Part shown: in pieces, positions 34,958 to 43,533 of the stretch
How positions within the stretch are numbered: position 1 is the stretch's first letter
Layout of the letters: the number at the start of each line of letters is the position of its first letter
Origin: Streptomyces roseolilacinus
GTDB taxonomy: Bacteria; Actinomycetota; Actinomycetes; Streptomycetales; Streptomycetaceae
Reading direction: 5' to 3'
Assembly: GCF_014649335.1 (NCBI RefSeq)
Contig: NZ_BMSV01000009.1
Location: 217,680-281,679, forward strand
Length of the DNA stretch: 64,000 bases
Program-made: the position numbers and the translations under genes
Notes under the pieces: model-generated
What the model saw: only the letters and a program-made list of their open reading frames with translations
Told to the model about the DNA's origin: nothing
The model's database searches: none

Positions 34958-35716
34958 GTGGCGCTGAAGCCCGAGCCGACCGCGCCGTTCCACTCGGTGC
35001 AGTACGCCCTGCGCGTCCTGGAGACGGTGTCCCGGCACGGAGGCGGGGTCACCGACGTGCAGATCGCGCGCGAGACCGGGCTGCCCCCGGCGCACCTGAC
35101 GCCGCTCCTGCGGATGCTGCGCCGGGAGGGGTACGTCGAGCAGGTCGCCGACGGCGCGTACGTCGTGGGCGACTCACTGGTCCTCCTCGGCTCGGGCGTG
35201 ACGCGGCGCGAGGCCCTGGAGGCCAAGCTCCAGGAGACGCTCACGGAGCTGCGCGACTCGGTCGGCGCGGCCGTGTACATCAGCCGGTACATCGACGGCG
35301 AGGTCAAGATCACGCAGATGGCGGACGGCCCCCACACGCCGAAGGTCAACGAGTGGGTGGACTTCCGCTCGGCGGCGCACGCCAGCGCGGTCGGCAAGTG
35401 CCTGCTGACCCAGCTCGACCAGAACGGGCGGCGCGACCGCCTGGCCCGGCACAAGATCGCCCGGCTGACGTCGCGGACGATCACGAGCGAGCGGGTGCTG
35501 TTCTCCAAGCTGGACAGCCAGCCGCCGACCGTCCCCGTCCTGGACCTCCAGGAGTACGCGGTGGGCACGGTGTGCGCGGCGGTTCCGCTGACGGCCGGGT
35601 CCTCGGTCGGCTGCCTCGCGCTGTCCCTGCCGATCGAGCACGCCCACCGGCTGCGCTCGGCGGCGGACGTCCTGAACCGCAAGGCGGCCCCGGTGGTGCT
35701 GTCGCTGGCCCTGTGA
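34958..35716 (+). CDS. IclR-family transcriptional regulator
   Basis: 252 aa. N-terminal winged helix (ALRVLETVSRHGGGVTDVQIARETGLP) and C-terminal IclR effector domain (SAAHASAVGKCLLTQL, VPLTAGSSVGCLALSL). GTG start after GGGGGAA. It may once have controlled the adjacent ehu-type locus, but this is inference from position only. Confidence 0.93.
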   Translation: MALKPEPTAPFHSVQYALRVLETVSRHGGGVTDVQIARETGLPPAHLTPLLRMLRREGYVEQVADGAYVVGDSLVLLGSGVTRREALEAKLQETLTELRDSVGAAVYISRYIDGEVKITQMADGPHTPKVNEWVDFRSAAHASAVGKCLLTQLDQNGRRDRLARHKIARLTSRTITSERVLFSKLDSQPPTVPVLDLQEYAVGTVCAAVPLTAGSSVGCLALSLPIEHAHRLRSAADVLNRKAAPVVLSLAL

Positions 35717-35868
35717 GGTCCGGACGGCGCCGTGAGGCCCCGGCGGCACGGGTCGGCTCGGGTGGTGGGAGCGAGTCCGGCAGGGGCCGGGGGTGCCCGT
35801 GGGGACGCCGGTGCGGGTGGTGGTCAGGAGCACTCCTGAGGGCCGGGTAGTATTACTCCTGTCAGCAG

Positions 35869-35942
35869 GCGCCGCTAGCTCAGTTGGTTAGAGCAGCTGA
35901 CTCTTAATCAGCGGGTCCGGGGTTCGAGTCCCTGGCGGCGCA
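35869..35942 (+). tRNA. tRNA-Lys (CTT), copy 2
   Basis: Identical over 74 nt to the copy at 25990 and preceded by the same GTCAGCAG. -10-like TAGTAT at 35848-35853. The upstream TGGTCAGGAGCAC is nearly the same as upstream of copy 3. Confidence 0.97.
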
Positions 35943-35951
35943 CAGACGGGG

Positions 35952-35979
35952 AAGGCCCCTCGCGGAAGCGAGGGGCCTT
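35952..35979 (+). terminator. Terminator of tRNA-Lys copy 2
   Basis: Perfect 12-bp stem AAGGCCCCTCGC with loop GGAA. Confidence 0.8.
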
Positions 35980-35993
35980 CCTGCTGTCCGGGG

Positions 35994-38633
35994 TCAGGCG
36001 CCCCGCTCCGCGCCGACCGGCAGGGCGTGGCCCGTGTAGAACGCCACCGCCAGGTCCTTCACGAGGTCCTTGCGCTCGTAGTCGTCCAGCTCGACCAAGC
36101 CCCGCTCGGTGAGCCGGTGCACCATGTCGTCCACGGCGTCCACGACCGAGCCGAGGACCGCGTCGCGGTGCTGGGCGTCGATCGCCGCGATCCGGCGGCG
36201 CCACATCGCGGCCGCGATCTCCGGGGCGTACTCGATGCGGGTCGGCTGCACCGAGAAGACCTCGACACCGATCGGGTCGCACTCGGCGGCCACCATCCGC
36301 GTCATCGCCTCCCCGACCCCGTCGGCGTCCCGCAGCGTCGGGGAACCGCCGTGGAACACGTCGGCGGGAAGCCGGGACAGCACGCGGGCGAGGGCCGCCT
36401 CCACCTGTTCGCGCAGGTACCGCTCGTGGTCGGCGACGGCGAGCGCCGCACGGACCGTGTCCTGGATCCGCCACACCACCAGGACGACGACGCGCAGGGC
36501 CGTGCCGTTCGCGTCGACGGCCGGGAGCGGTTCGCTGCGCCAGTGGCGGAGGCGCACGTCGAGGTGGCGGCGCAGCAGCAGGGGGCTCACCCACAGCAGG
36601 CCGGCGCGGCGCACCGTGCCCCGGTAGTCGCCGAACAGGGTGAGGACGAAGGCGTTCCCGACCCGGCCGCGCACCAGCCCGCCGAACGCCAACAGCGCCA
36701 GCAGCACACCGGCCGCCAGCAGCACGACGGTGCCCGGGGTGAGGCCCCGGTACGGCCGGAACGGCAGGCCCAGCAGCGGGCCCACGTCCTCGGGCAGGGC
36801 GCCCGACCACCAGGCGGCGACCCCGCACCCGGCGAGGGCCAGGGCACCGGCGACCAGCCCCGCCCATCCGGGCAGGACGGCCCCCTCCCGCTCGACGAGC
36901 TCCCCGTCGGCCGGGGCCCACCCCCGCCGCACCCCGGCGTGCCTCCCCCGCCGGGCCCCCTTCGCCCGCGTGCCGGCGTCCCGGGTCCGCCCACCGGCCT
37001 CCCCGGTCCGCGCACCGGCGGGCCCACCGCCCGGCCCGCCCCCGGCCCGCCCGGCACCGCTTCCGCCACGGGCGCGCCGGGAGCCGGTGGCGCCGTGGGA
37101 GCCGGGGAGGCGAGCGGGGCTGGTGAGGTCGATGGGCTGGGTGAGGTCCATGGGCCGGGTGAGGCTGGCGCCGGGTGAGGCCTCGGCCCCGAAGCCCGCG
37201 GCGGGACGGGTCCGGGGCGTGGTCCCGGGGGTACGGGTCCCGGGGGTGCGGACCCCTTCGGTGCGGCTCCCGCCGGTGCGGATCCCGGTGTCGGTGTCCG
37301 CCGGAGGGGTGAGCCCCACGGGGGCGGTGTGCGGTGCCGCTCCCGCCGCGGGGGCGGTCCCGGCGGCCGGCGCCCCGAAGTGCACGGTCCCGGCGGGGGC
37401 CGGGCCATCGTGGCCACCGGCGGTTCCGTCCGGGCGCGCCGGCCGGTCGGCGCCCGGACCGGACGAGTCCCCCGGCCGCCCACCGGAGCCCGGACCGGTC
37501 GTGTCCCCCGGCTGTCCGGGCCGCCCGGCGGAGTCCGGCGCGTGGGAGGCGACGCCCCCGCCCGCGAGCACGGGTTCCGCGAGGAACGGCCCGGCGGGAG
37601 GCGCGGCCCCGGCGGCGCCCGTCCCGTCCGGGGCCGCGGGCCCACCGGCGTGGAGCGCCCGGGCCGGACCCGGATCGCCGGGAGGAAGCTGCTCCGCTCG
37701 GTACGGTCCGTCGGCGGGGAGCGGCCCGGTACGGCCGGGTCCACCGGTGCGGGGCGGCCCGGTCCGGTCCGGTGCGGCGGGGGCGTCCGGAGCCGCCGTC
37801 CTGTCCTCCACCGGTTCGCCCGCACGCACCGCACCGGTGACCCCGGGGCCCTCGGGGCTCCTGGCCTCCCCGGCGGCGGGGGCGTGCGGGCCGAAGTCCG
37901 TTCCGTCCCCGTGCCCGGCGGTGTCCGGTCCGTCGGCGCGCGCGGCCAGGGCCGCCTCCCCCGTCGGGTCGGCGGGGGCTGCATCGGGCGACCGCCGGTC
38001 CGGTCCGGCGGCGTGCTCCCCCGGCGGCGTCGTCCCGCCGGGTTCCGAAGACGCGTCGGGGCCGCCCGCCCGTGCGGGGTCCGCCGCCGGGGCGGTGGAG
38101 GGCGCCGGTTCGTGCCCGGGTCCGTCCGGCCCCCCGGTCGTCGCCGGGCGGGGCGGGGTGGCGGGGGTGCGGGGGTCGGCGTCCGGCGGCTGCCGGTGGG
38201 CAGGCGCGACGGTGCTGTTCGCCGGCGGCCGCGGCACGGGCCCGTCCGGAGCCGTGGCCGTGGCCGTGGCCTCTGGAGTCGAAGCCACAGCCGCAGCTGA
38301 AACCGCGGCCGGAGCGGAGGCCGTGGCCGTGCCGGGTGGGGCGGGGGGCTGCTCGGGTGCGGGGCCCGGTGCCCCGGCTTCCGGCTCCGTGCCCGTGGGC
38401 TCCGCCGTGCCCGGCTCGGCGGCCGGGCCGGAGTGCGGTGCCTCCGGCCGGGGGGCGGGTGCCGGGGCCGGGGGCTTGGGCGGAGGGGCCGCCTCCCGGG
38501 TGCGCTGCGCCGCCGACGGCCGGGGCGGGGATTCCGTACGGGGGCCCTCGACCACGACGGACGGGGTCGGCTGGAGCAGGTTGGGGACCTCCACCGGGGG
38601 CGGGGGCGTCCTGCGGGTGTGGTGCTCGGTCAT
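35994..38633 (-). CDS. SPFH/Band 7 membrane protein with very long disordered N-terminus
   Basis: 879 aa. About the first 570 residues are Pro/Ala/Gly/Thr-rich and probably disordered. Two hydrophobic segments follow (VLPGWAGLVAGALALAGCG and GTVVLLAAGVLLALLAF), then an SPFH domain of about 200 residues (YRGTVRRAGLLWV, VDANGTALRVVVLVVWRIQD, AMWRRRIAAIDAQ). SPFH proteins organise membrane microdomains. ATG overlaps the stop of the upstream NlpC/P60 gene as ATGA. Ordinary prokaryotic SPFH proteins are about 300-400 aa, so the N-terminal part is an unusual extension. Confidence 0.85.
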   Translation of the reverse strand: MTEHHTRRTPPPPVEVPNLLQPTPSVVVEGPRTESPPRPSAAQRTREAAPPPKPPAPAPAPRPEAPHSGPAAEPGTAEPTGTEPEAGAPGPAPEQPPAPPGTATASAPAAVSAAAVASTPEATATATAPDGPVPRPPANSTVAPAHRQPPDADPRTPATPPRPATTGGPDGPGHEPAPSTAPAADPARAGGPDASSEPGGTTPPGEHAAGPDRRSPDAAPADPTGEAALAARADGPDTAGHGDGTDFGPHAPAAGEARSPEGPGVTGAVRAGEPVEDRTAAPDAPAAPDRTGPPRTGGPGRTGPLPADGPYRAEQLPPGDPGPARALHAGGPAAPDGTGAAGAAPPAGPFLAEPVLAGGGVASHAPDSAGRPGQPGDTTGPGSGGRPGDSSGPGADRPARPDGTAGGHDGPAPAGTVHFGAPAAGTAPAAGAAPHTAPVGLTPPADTDTGIRTGGSRTEGVRTPGTRTPGTTPRTRPAAGFGAEASPGASLTRPMDLTQPIDLTSPARLPGSHGATGSRRARGGSGAGRAGGGPGGGPAGARTGEAGGRTRDAGTRAKGARRGRHAGVRRGWAPADGELVEREGAVLPGWAGLVAGALALAGCGVAAWWSGALPEDVGPLLGLPFRPYRGLTPGTVVLLAAGVLLALLAFGGLVRGRVGNAFVLTLFGDYRGTVRRAGLLWVSPLLLRRHLDVRLRHWRSEPLPAVDANGTALRVVVLVVWRIQDTVRAALAVADHERYLREQVEAALARVLSRLPADVFHGGSPTLRDADGVGEAMTRMVAAECDPIGVEVFSVQPTRIEYAPEIAAAMWRRRIAAIDAQHRDAVLGSVVDAVDDMVHRLTERGLVELDDYERKDLVKDLAVAFYTGHALPVGAERGA

Positions 38634-39940
38634 CGGAAGAGCCGCCTCCATGTCTCCGGGCCCGGGTAGCCGTTGGCCGCGCCGCCGCGCCAGCCCTGGG
38701 CGCGCTGGAAGTCCTGGACGTTGCGCCGGTCCGCCTCGCTCCAGCGGCGGTTCGGCCCGGTGCGGTAGTGCTTGCCGTAGCCGCGCCGCACCAGCTGCCG
38801 GCCCAGCGCCTCGACGTGCTGGTTCGCCTGGCCCGGCCGGAAGTGGCCCCGCCCCGGGTACGGGGGCGGCGACTGGCCCGCGACCGGCGGGATGTCCCGG
38901 CCCCGGCCGGTGGTGAGCAGGCGCCACGTGTGCGGCCCCGGCAGTCCGTTCGCCTCCGCGCCGCGCCAGCCCTGCGCCCGCTGGAACGCCGCCGTCGCCC
39001 TGCGGTCCGCCTCCGACCAGGCGAAGCCCGGCCCCTTGTCGTAGAAGCGGGCGCCGCCGCGCTCGACGAGCATCCGGCCCAGGCGGGTGACGTGCGCGTT
39101 GGCCGCGCCCGGGCCGAAGCGCCGGGCGCCCGGGAAGGCCGACGACGGGGGGTCGCCGCCCACGGACAGGTCGTCGGCGACGACGCCGAGGTAGCGGTAG
39201 CCGACGTACCGGTCGGAGTTCGTCCAGTACGCCAGCGGTGTCGCCTGCCGGCGGGCGTGCGGCTTCGTCTGCTCGTACGCGATGTAGTGGGTGCGCCGCT
39301 GGTCCGTCCACCCGCCGAAGATCGTGACGTGGGAGCCCTTGGTGGGATTGTCGGGGTTGTGGAACAGCAGGATGTCGCCCGGCTGGAGGTCCGCCCAGGC
39401 GATCTTCGTGCCGTAGCGGTGCAGGCTGCCGGTCCACTCGTTGGCGGGCAGCTTCCACGCCATGGAGACGTAGCCGGAGCAGTCCTGGCGGTAGCCGTCC
39501 GTCCAGTACTTCTCCATGGAGTACGGGACCTTCTCGGCGACCCAGCGCTTGGCCCGTTCGATGATGCCGGTACGGGTGATCGTGGGCAGCGGCGCCGTCA
39601 CGACGGAGCCGGTCGCCGGGCCCGTCAGGGGGAAGCCGTGCAGCCCGGTCGTACCGCCCTGGGGGGTCTCCGGGCCGGGCTCGTCCGTGTCGCGGCCCGC
39701 CGGTCCTGCCGGGTGGAGCGGCCCCGCCGGGTGGGCGGCGCCGCCCGCGGCGGGTGCGCCGCCCCCCAGGACGACGCCCGCCGCGGTGAACAGGACGAGG
39801 GCGCGCCGGGCGCCGTGCGCGGCGGGGTGCCCGCCCGCCCGGACGGCCCGGCGGAGCACGAGCTCCCGCCGTCGCCGGGCGCAGCCGGGGCAGGGGCAGT
39901 CGGCGGCGGGCTCGTACTCCTCGAAGACCGGAACGGGCAT
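38630..39940 (-). CDS. NlpC/P60-like cell-wall hydrolase with two peptidoglycan-binding repeats
   Basis: 436 aa. Cys-rich start (CPCPGCARRR), one hydrophobic segment, then an NlpC/P60-like domain with catalytic DCSGYVSMAW (Cys) and GSHVTIFGG (His), and two peptidoglycan-binding repeats containing FQRAQGWRG(A/G)xANGxPGPxTWRLL. Presumably hydrolyses peptide bonds in peptidoglycan. ATG with GAGGGGA upstream; coupled to the SPFH gene. Confidence 0.88.
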   Translation of the reverse strand: MPVPVFEEYEPAADCPCPGCARRRRELVLRRAVRAGGHPAAHGARRALVLFTAAGVVLGGGAPAAGGAAHPAGPLHPAGPAGRDTDEPGPETPQGGTTGLHGFPLTGPATGSVVTAPLPTITRTGIIERAKRWVAEKVPYSMEKYWTDGYRQDCSGYVSMAWKLPANEWTGSLHRYGTKIAWADLQPGDILLFHNPDNPTKGSHVTIFGGWTDQRRTHYIAYEQTKPHARRQATPLAYWTNSDRYVGYRYLGVVADDLSVGGDPPSSAFPGARRFGPGAANAHVTRLGRMLVERGGARFYDKGPGFAWSEADRRATAAFQRAQGWRGAEANGLPGPHTWRLLTTGRGRDIPPVAGQSPPPYPGRGHFRPGQANQHVEALGRQLVRRGYGKHYRTGPNRRWSEADRRNVQDFQRAQGWRGGAANGYPGPETWRRLFR

Positions 39941-40109
39941 GCGGTTCCCCTCGACGTTCGACGAGATCTCTCCGTGCATACCGCATTTTGACCGCCAAAA
40001 GGGAAGAAACGACCATCCGACAGGCGCGGAGGGGCGGGAAATTCTCGGCCGGGCGAGCGGGTGGTCGGGAGCACCCCCCGGGGTCGGGTAAAGTTGTCCA
40101 GGTCAGCAG

Positions 40110-40183
40110 GCGCCGCTAGCTCAGTTGGTTAGAGCAGCTGACTCTTAATCAGCGGGTCCGGGGTTCGAGTCCCTGGCGGCGCA
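40110..40183 (+). tRNA. tRNA-Lys (CTT), copy 3
   Basis: Identical to copies 1 and 2. -10-like TAAAGT at 40089-40094, and TGGTCGGGAGCAC further upstream as in copy 2. Confidence 0.97.
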
Positions 40184-40192
40184 CAGACGGAG

Positions 40193-40220
40193 GAAGCCCC
40201 TCGCGGAAGCGGGGGGCTTC
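40193..40220 (+). terminator. Terminator of tRNA-Lys copy 3
   Basis: Same hairpin and TTCGTG tail as after copy 1, arms GAAGCCCCTCGC and GCGGGGGGCTTC. Confidence 0.8.
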
Positions 40221-40287
40221 TTCGTGCGCCCGCCGCCGAACCGCCACCGAGCCGCCACCGGGCCGCCGCCGGCCGGCGCACTGCGGC

Positions 40288-40959
40288 TCAGCGGACCGCC
40301 GTCAGGTACGCCGAGACGACCACGTTCGCCGTGTACGTGGCCGTCCGCCGGTCGAAGGTGCCGCCGCAGGTGATCAGGCGGAGCTCCGCGCGGGCCGCGT
40401 CGCGCGGGCCGTACACCCGGTGGGCGTCGAAGGCGTGCCGCGAGAAGACCCGCACGTCCTCCACCGTGAACTCCGCGACGGTGCCGTCCGCGCGGCCCAC
40501 CCGCACGACCGCGCCCGGCCGGGCGGTGCTCAGGCGGTGGAAGACCGCGGGCCGGGTCTCGGTGTCGGCGTGGCCGACGAGGAGCGCGGTGCCGCGGGCG
40601 CCGGGCGCGGTGCCGGCGGCGTACCAGCCGACCGTCCCCGGCGTCTCGTACGGCGGTGCCTCGACCGCGCCGGACGCCTCCAGGCCGCGTTCCACGACCG
40701 GGGCGCCGATGCCGAGCGACGGCATGTCCAGCCGCTGCGGGCGGGACGGCCCGACCGGTTCGCGCGGGGGCGGCAGCGGCACGCCGCGGGGGCGGCCGAC
40801 CGCGGCGACGTCCCCGGTCGTGGGGGCGGACAGGCCGCCCTGCCCGGCGGTGACCTCCTTGCCCCACAGCCACATCAGGACCAGGACGAGCGCCCAGACC
40901 AGGCCGACGGCCATCCGGCCGGCGCCGGACGCGGCGCGCGGGGGCGGCGCCGCGGTCAC
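40288..40959 (-). CDS. Class F sortase
   Basis: 223 aa. N-terminal membrane helix (VGLVWALVLVLMWLWG), Pro-rich linker, then the sortase barrel with His in VGHADTETR, Cys in LRLITCGGTFD and Arg shortly after (DRRTATY). GTG start overlaps the upstream stop as GTGA. Class F enzymes occur in actinomycetes next to a signal-peptide protein, as here; their substrates are not well defined. Confidence 0.9.
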   Translation of the reverse strand: MTAAPPPRAASGAGRMAVGLVWALVLVLMWLWGKEVTAGQGGLSAPTTGDVAAVGRPRGVPLPPPREPVGPSRPQRLDMPSLGIGAPVVERGLEASGAVEAPPYETPGTVGWYAAGTAPGARGTALLVGHADTETRPAVFHRLSTARPGAVVRVGRADGTVAEFTVEDVRVFSRHAFDAHRVYGPRDAARAELRLITCGGTFDRRTATYTANVVVSAYLTAVR

Positions 40960-41597
40960 GGGCGGTCCGCGCCCGGTCCGCGGCGGCGGCGGCGCGCGGA
41001 GCGCACCGCGACGGCGACGGCGGCGGCCGCGGCGAGGACCAGGCCGATGACGGTGTGCCGGGTGCCCGGTCCCTGTTCGGCGACGCCCGGGGCGTCCGCG
41101 ACCGGGTGTTCGGCGACGCTCGGCATGTCCGGGGTCGGCCATTCGGCGGCGCTCGGCATGTTCGGGGCGGGCAGGGCGGCGCCCCCTCCGCCGGCCCTGA
41201 CGGGGGCGTGGGGGCTGGGTGGCGGCGCCGGTTCGACGTGGACGCGTCCGGCGCCGCGGTGGTCGCGGCCGGCGCAGACGACGGTCAGCGGGTACGTGCC
41301 GGTCGCCGTCCCCGACCGGACGGTCGTGTCGCCGTGCAGGGCGCCGCCCTCGCCGCCGGTGCGCCCGGACAGCTGCACGTCCGCGACGAACGCCTCGGAC
41401 CGGACCGTCCCGCCCGGCCCCGCACAGCCCTCGACGCGGACGTCCACGTCGCCGCCGGGTGCCACGTCCGCCGGGGCGACCACGGCGGTGACCCGCGCCT
41501 CCGGCGGGTCGCCCGCCGCCAGGGCGGGGCCGGCCGCCGGGACGAGCGCGAGGACGGCCGCCGCCGCGGCACGGAGAGCAGCCACACCTGAACGCAT
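40956..41597 (-). CDS. Secreted membrane-anchored protein paired with the sortase
   Basis: 213 aa. Signal peptide (cleavage near ALAAG), an Ig-like beta domain of about 90 residues with a Cys pair, a Pro-rich spacer containing three related blocks (MPSAAEWP, MPSVAEHP, APGVAEQG), one transmembrane helix and a poly-Arg tail. It lacks a clear LPxTG or LAxTG motif. GAGGAGG precedes the ATG. Translationally coupled to the sortase, so probably its partner or substrate. Confidence 0.8.
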   Translation of the reverse strand: MRSGVAALRAAAAAVLALVPAAGPALAAGDPPEARVTAVVAPADVAPGGDVDVRVEGCAGPGGTVRSEAFVADVQLSGRTGGEGGALHGDTTVRSGTATGTYPLTVVCAGRDHRGAGRVHVEPAPPPSPHAPVRAGGGGAALPAPNMPSAAEWPTPDMPSVAEHPVADAPGVAEQGPGTRHTVIGLVLAAAAAVAVAVRSARRRRRGPGADRP

Positions 41598-41763
41598 CGT
41601 GAACCTCCTCGTAGGAGAAGGTTCACCCGGATCACCGCTCCCCGCATCCGCAGCGGCCTCCCCGGCCGGCGTCCACCGGGCGGCGGGCGGCCCCGGCTCC
41701 CGGACGGTCGGATCCGGTGGGCCGGGTGCGGTGGGCCGGGTGCGGTCGGTCGGATCCGGTCGG

Positions 41764-42543
41764 TCAGATCCGGTCGACCAGGTCGGCGATGGAGTCGACG
41801 ACCGACGAGGGGCGGAACGGGTAGCGGTCCACGTCCGCCGGCGTGGTGAGCCCGGTGAGGACGAGGAAGGTCTCCATGCCGGCCTCCAGCCCGGCCAGCA
41901 CGTCCGTGTCCATCCGGTCGCCGATCATGGCGCTGGTCTCGGAGTGGGCGCCGATCGCGTTCAGCCCGGTCCGCATCATCAGCGGGTTCGGCTTGCCCGC
42001 GAAGTACGGGTCGCGGCCGGTCGCCTTGGTGATCAGCGCGGCGACCGAGCCGGTCGCCGGGAGGGGGCCCTCGGTGGACGGGCCGGTCTCGTCCGGGTTG
42101 GTGCAGATGAAGCGGGCGCCGCCGTTGATCAGCCGGATCGCCTTGGTGAGGGCCTCGAAGCTGTACGTGCGGGTCTCGCCGAGGACCACGTAGTCCGGGT
42201 CGTGGTCGGTGAGGACGTACCCGATGTCGTGCAGCGCCGTCGTCAGCCCCGCCTCGCCGATGACGTACGCGGTGCCGCCGGGCCGCTGGTCGTCGAGGAA
42301 CCGGGCCGTGGCCAGCGCCGACGTCCAGATGTTCTCCACCGGCACGTCCAGGCCCATGCGGTACAGCCGGGCGTGCAGGTCGCGGGCCGTGTAGATGGAG
42401 TTGTTGGTGAGGACGAGGAAGGGCCTCTCGTTGTCCCGCAGCTTCCTGATGAAAGCGTCGGCGCCGGGGATCGGCACGCCCTCGTGGATGAGGACGCCGT
42501 CCATGTCGGTCAGCCAGGATTCGATCGGCTTGCGCTCTGCCAT
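41764..42543 (-). CDS. HAD-superfamily IIA phosphatase (NagD type)
   Basis: 259 aa. Motif I DMDGVL at residues 13-18, motif II VLTNNS, motif III Lys region FAGKPNPLMM and motif IV GDRMDTDVLAG. NagD enzymes dephosphorylate small phosphometabolites. ATG with AGGAG 9 nt upstream. Lies downstream of a DasR-like regulator, which suggests but does not prove an amino-sugar connection. Confidence 0.92.
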   Translation of the reverse strand: MAERKPIESWLTDMDGVLIHEGVPIPGADAFIRKLRDNERPFLVLTNNSIYTARDLHARLYRMGLDVPVENIWTSALATARFLDDQRPGGTAYVIGEAGLTTALHDIGYVLTDHDPDYVVLGETRTYSFEALTKAIRLINGGARFICTNPDETGPSTEGPLPATGSVAALITKATGRDPYFAGKPNPLMMRTGLNAIGAHSETSAMIGDRMDTDVLAGLEAGMETFLVLTGLTTPADVDRYPFRPSSVVDSIADLVDRI

Positions 42544-42583
42544 GGGGCGGGACTCCTGCCGTACAGATACCGCGTCTTGCGTG

Positions 42584-42621
42584 CTGGGGGCGCCGCGACA
42601 GCGCTGTGGCGGCGCCCCCAG
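42584..42621. terminator. 38-bp near-perfect palindrome
   Basis: CTGGGGGCGCCGC pairs with 42609-42621 and the inner ACAGCGCTGT is itself a palindrome; only one G-G mismatch. It lies between the GntR gene stop and the NagD start, both on the minus strand. It may end the regulator transcript or act as an operator of the phosphatase. Confidence 0.65.
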
Positions 42622-42712
42622 GGTAATCACGATGTGCGGATCCCGACCCCGTCGATCACCCGGTGCCGGACGTCCTCCCGTGGCGCCGCCGTCCGTCGCG
42701 GCGGCCGGCGGT

Positions 42713-43468
42713 TCACCCCAGGCGGGTGGTGAAGCTGAAGCGGTCCCCGCGGTAGAGGCTGCGGACGCGCTCCAGGGGCCGGCCCTCGGTGTCGCGGGAC
42801 AGCCGGTGCAGCAGCAGCATGGGCAGCGCGGGCGGGGTGCCCACGAGCAGTGCCTCGCGCGGGGTGGCGAGGACGGTCTCGATGCGCTCGTCGGCGTCGC
42901 CGAAGCCGGTGCCCAGGCGCTCGCGGAGGTACGTGTGGAACGACGAGTCCGGATCGAACTCGACGTCCAGGCGCGGGGCCCGGGCGACGGCCGCGTACGT
43001 GCTCTCCAGGCCGATGCGCTCGTCGTCGGCGAGGAGGACGCGCTCCATGTGCCAGACGGCCTCCCCCTCCGCGAGGTCCAGGTCGGCGGCGAGCGGGGCG
43101 GGGGCGGGGAACCGTTCGAGCGTCACGAGCCGCCGTCCGGGCCGGTGCCCCTGCCCGCGGACGCCCTGGGCGCGGCCGGCCGGGGCGAGCGGCTGCTCCA
43201 GCTTGGGCCCGGCGACGACCCTCCTGCGCCCCCGCCGCCGCAGCCGCCCCTCCAGCAGCAGCTCGCGCAGCGCCTGCCGCACGGTCTCCCGCGACACCCC
43301 GTACCGCACGGCGAGGTCCCGTTCGGCGGGCAGCGCCCCGCCCTCCCCCAACTCCTCGACGAGCAGCGCGACCTGCGCCTTGACCGCGTAGTACTTCGGC
43401 ACCCGCCCGTGCTCGGGCACCCCGGAGCGCACGGGGGCGCCCGGTGCCGGATGACTCGGATGTCCCAC
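42713..43468 (-). CDS. GntR/HutC-family regulator resembling DasR
   Basis: 251 aa. Winged helix with RVPKYYAVKAQVALLVEEL and GVSRETVRQALRELLLEGRLRRRG, then a UTRA effector domain ending in RSLYRGDRFSFTTRLG, very like the end of the amino-sugar regulator DasR (RSVYRGDRYKF). It differs in the middle, so it is a paralogue rather than DasR itself. GTG start; an internal GTG nearer VPKYY is possible. Confidence 0.88.
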   Translation of the reverse strand: MGHPSHPAPGAPVRSGVPEHGRVPKYYAVKAQVALLVEELGEGGALPAERDLAVRYGVSRETVRQALRELLLEGRLRRRGRRRVVAGPKLEQPLAPAGRAQGVRGQGHRPGRRLVTLERFPAPAPLAADLDLAEGEAVWHMERVLLADDERIGLESTYAAVARAPRLDVEFDPDSSFHTYLRERLGTGFGDADERIETVLATPREALLVGTPPALPMLLLHRLSRDTEGRPLERVRSLYRGDRFSFTTRLG

Positions 43469-43533
43469 ACGGCGATGCTCCCAGGCCCAGGTGAACGCGG
43501 GACTGCGGTGACGCTACGACCGGTCCGGGCGCG

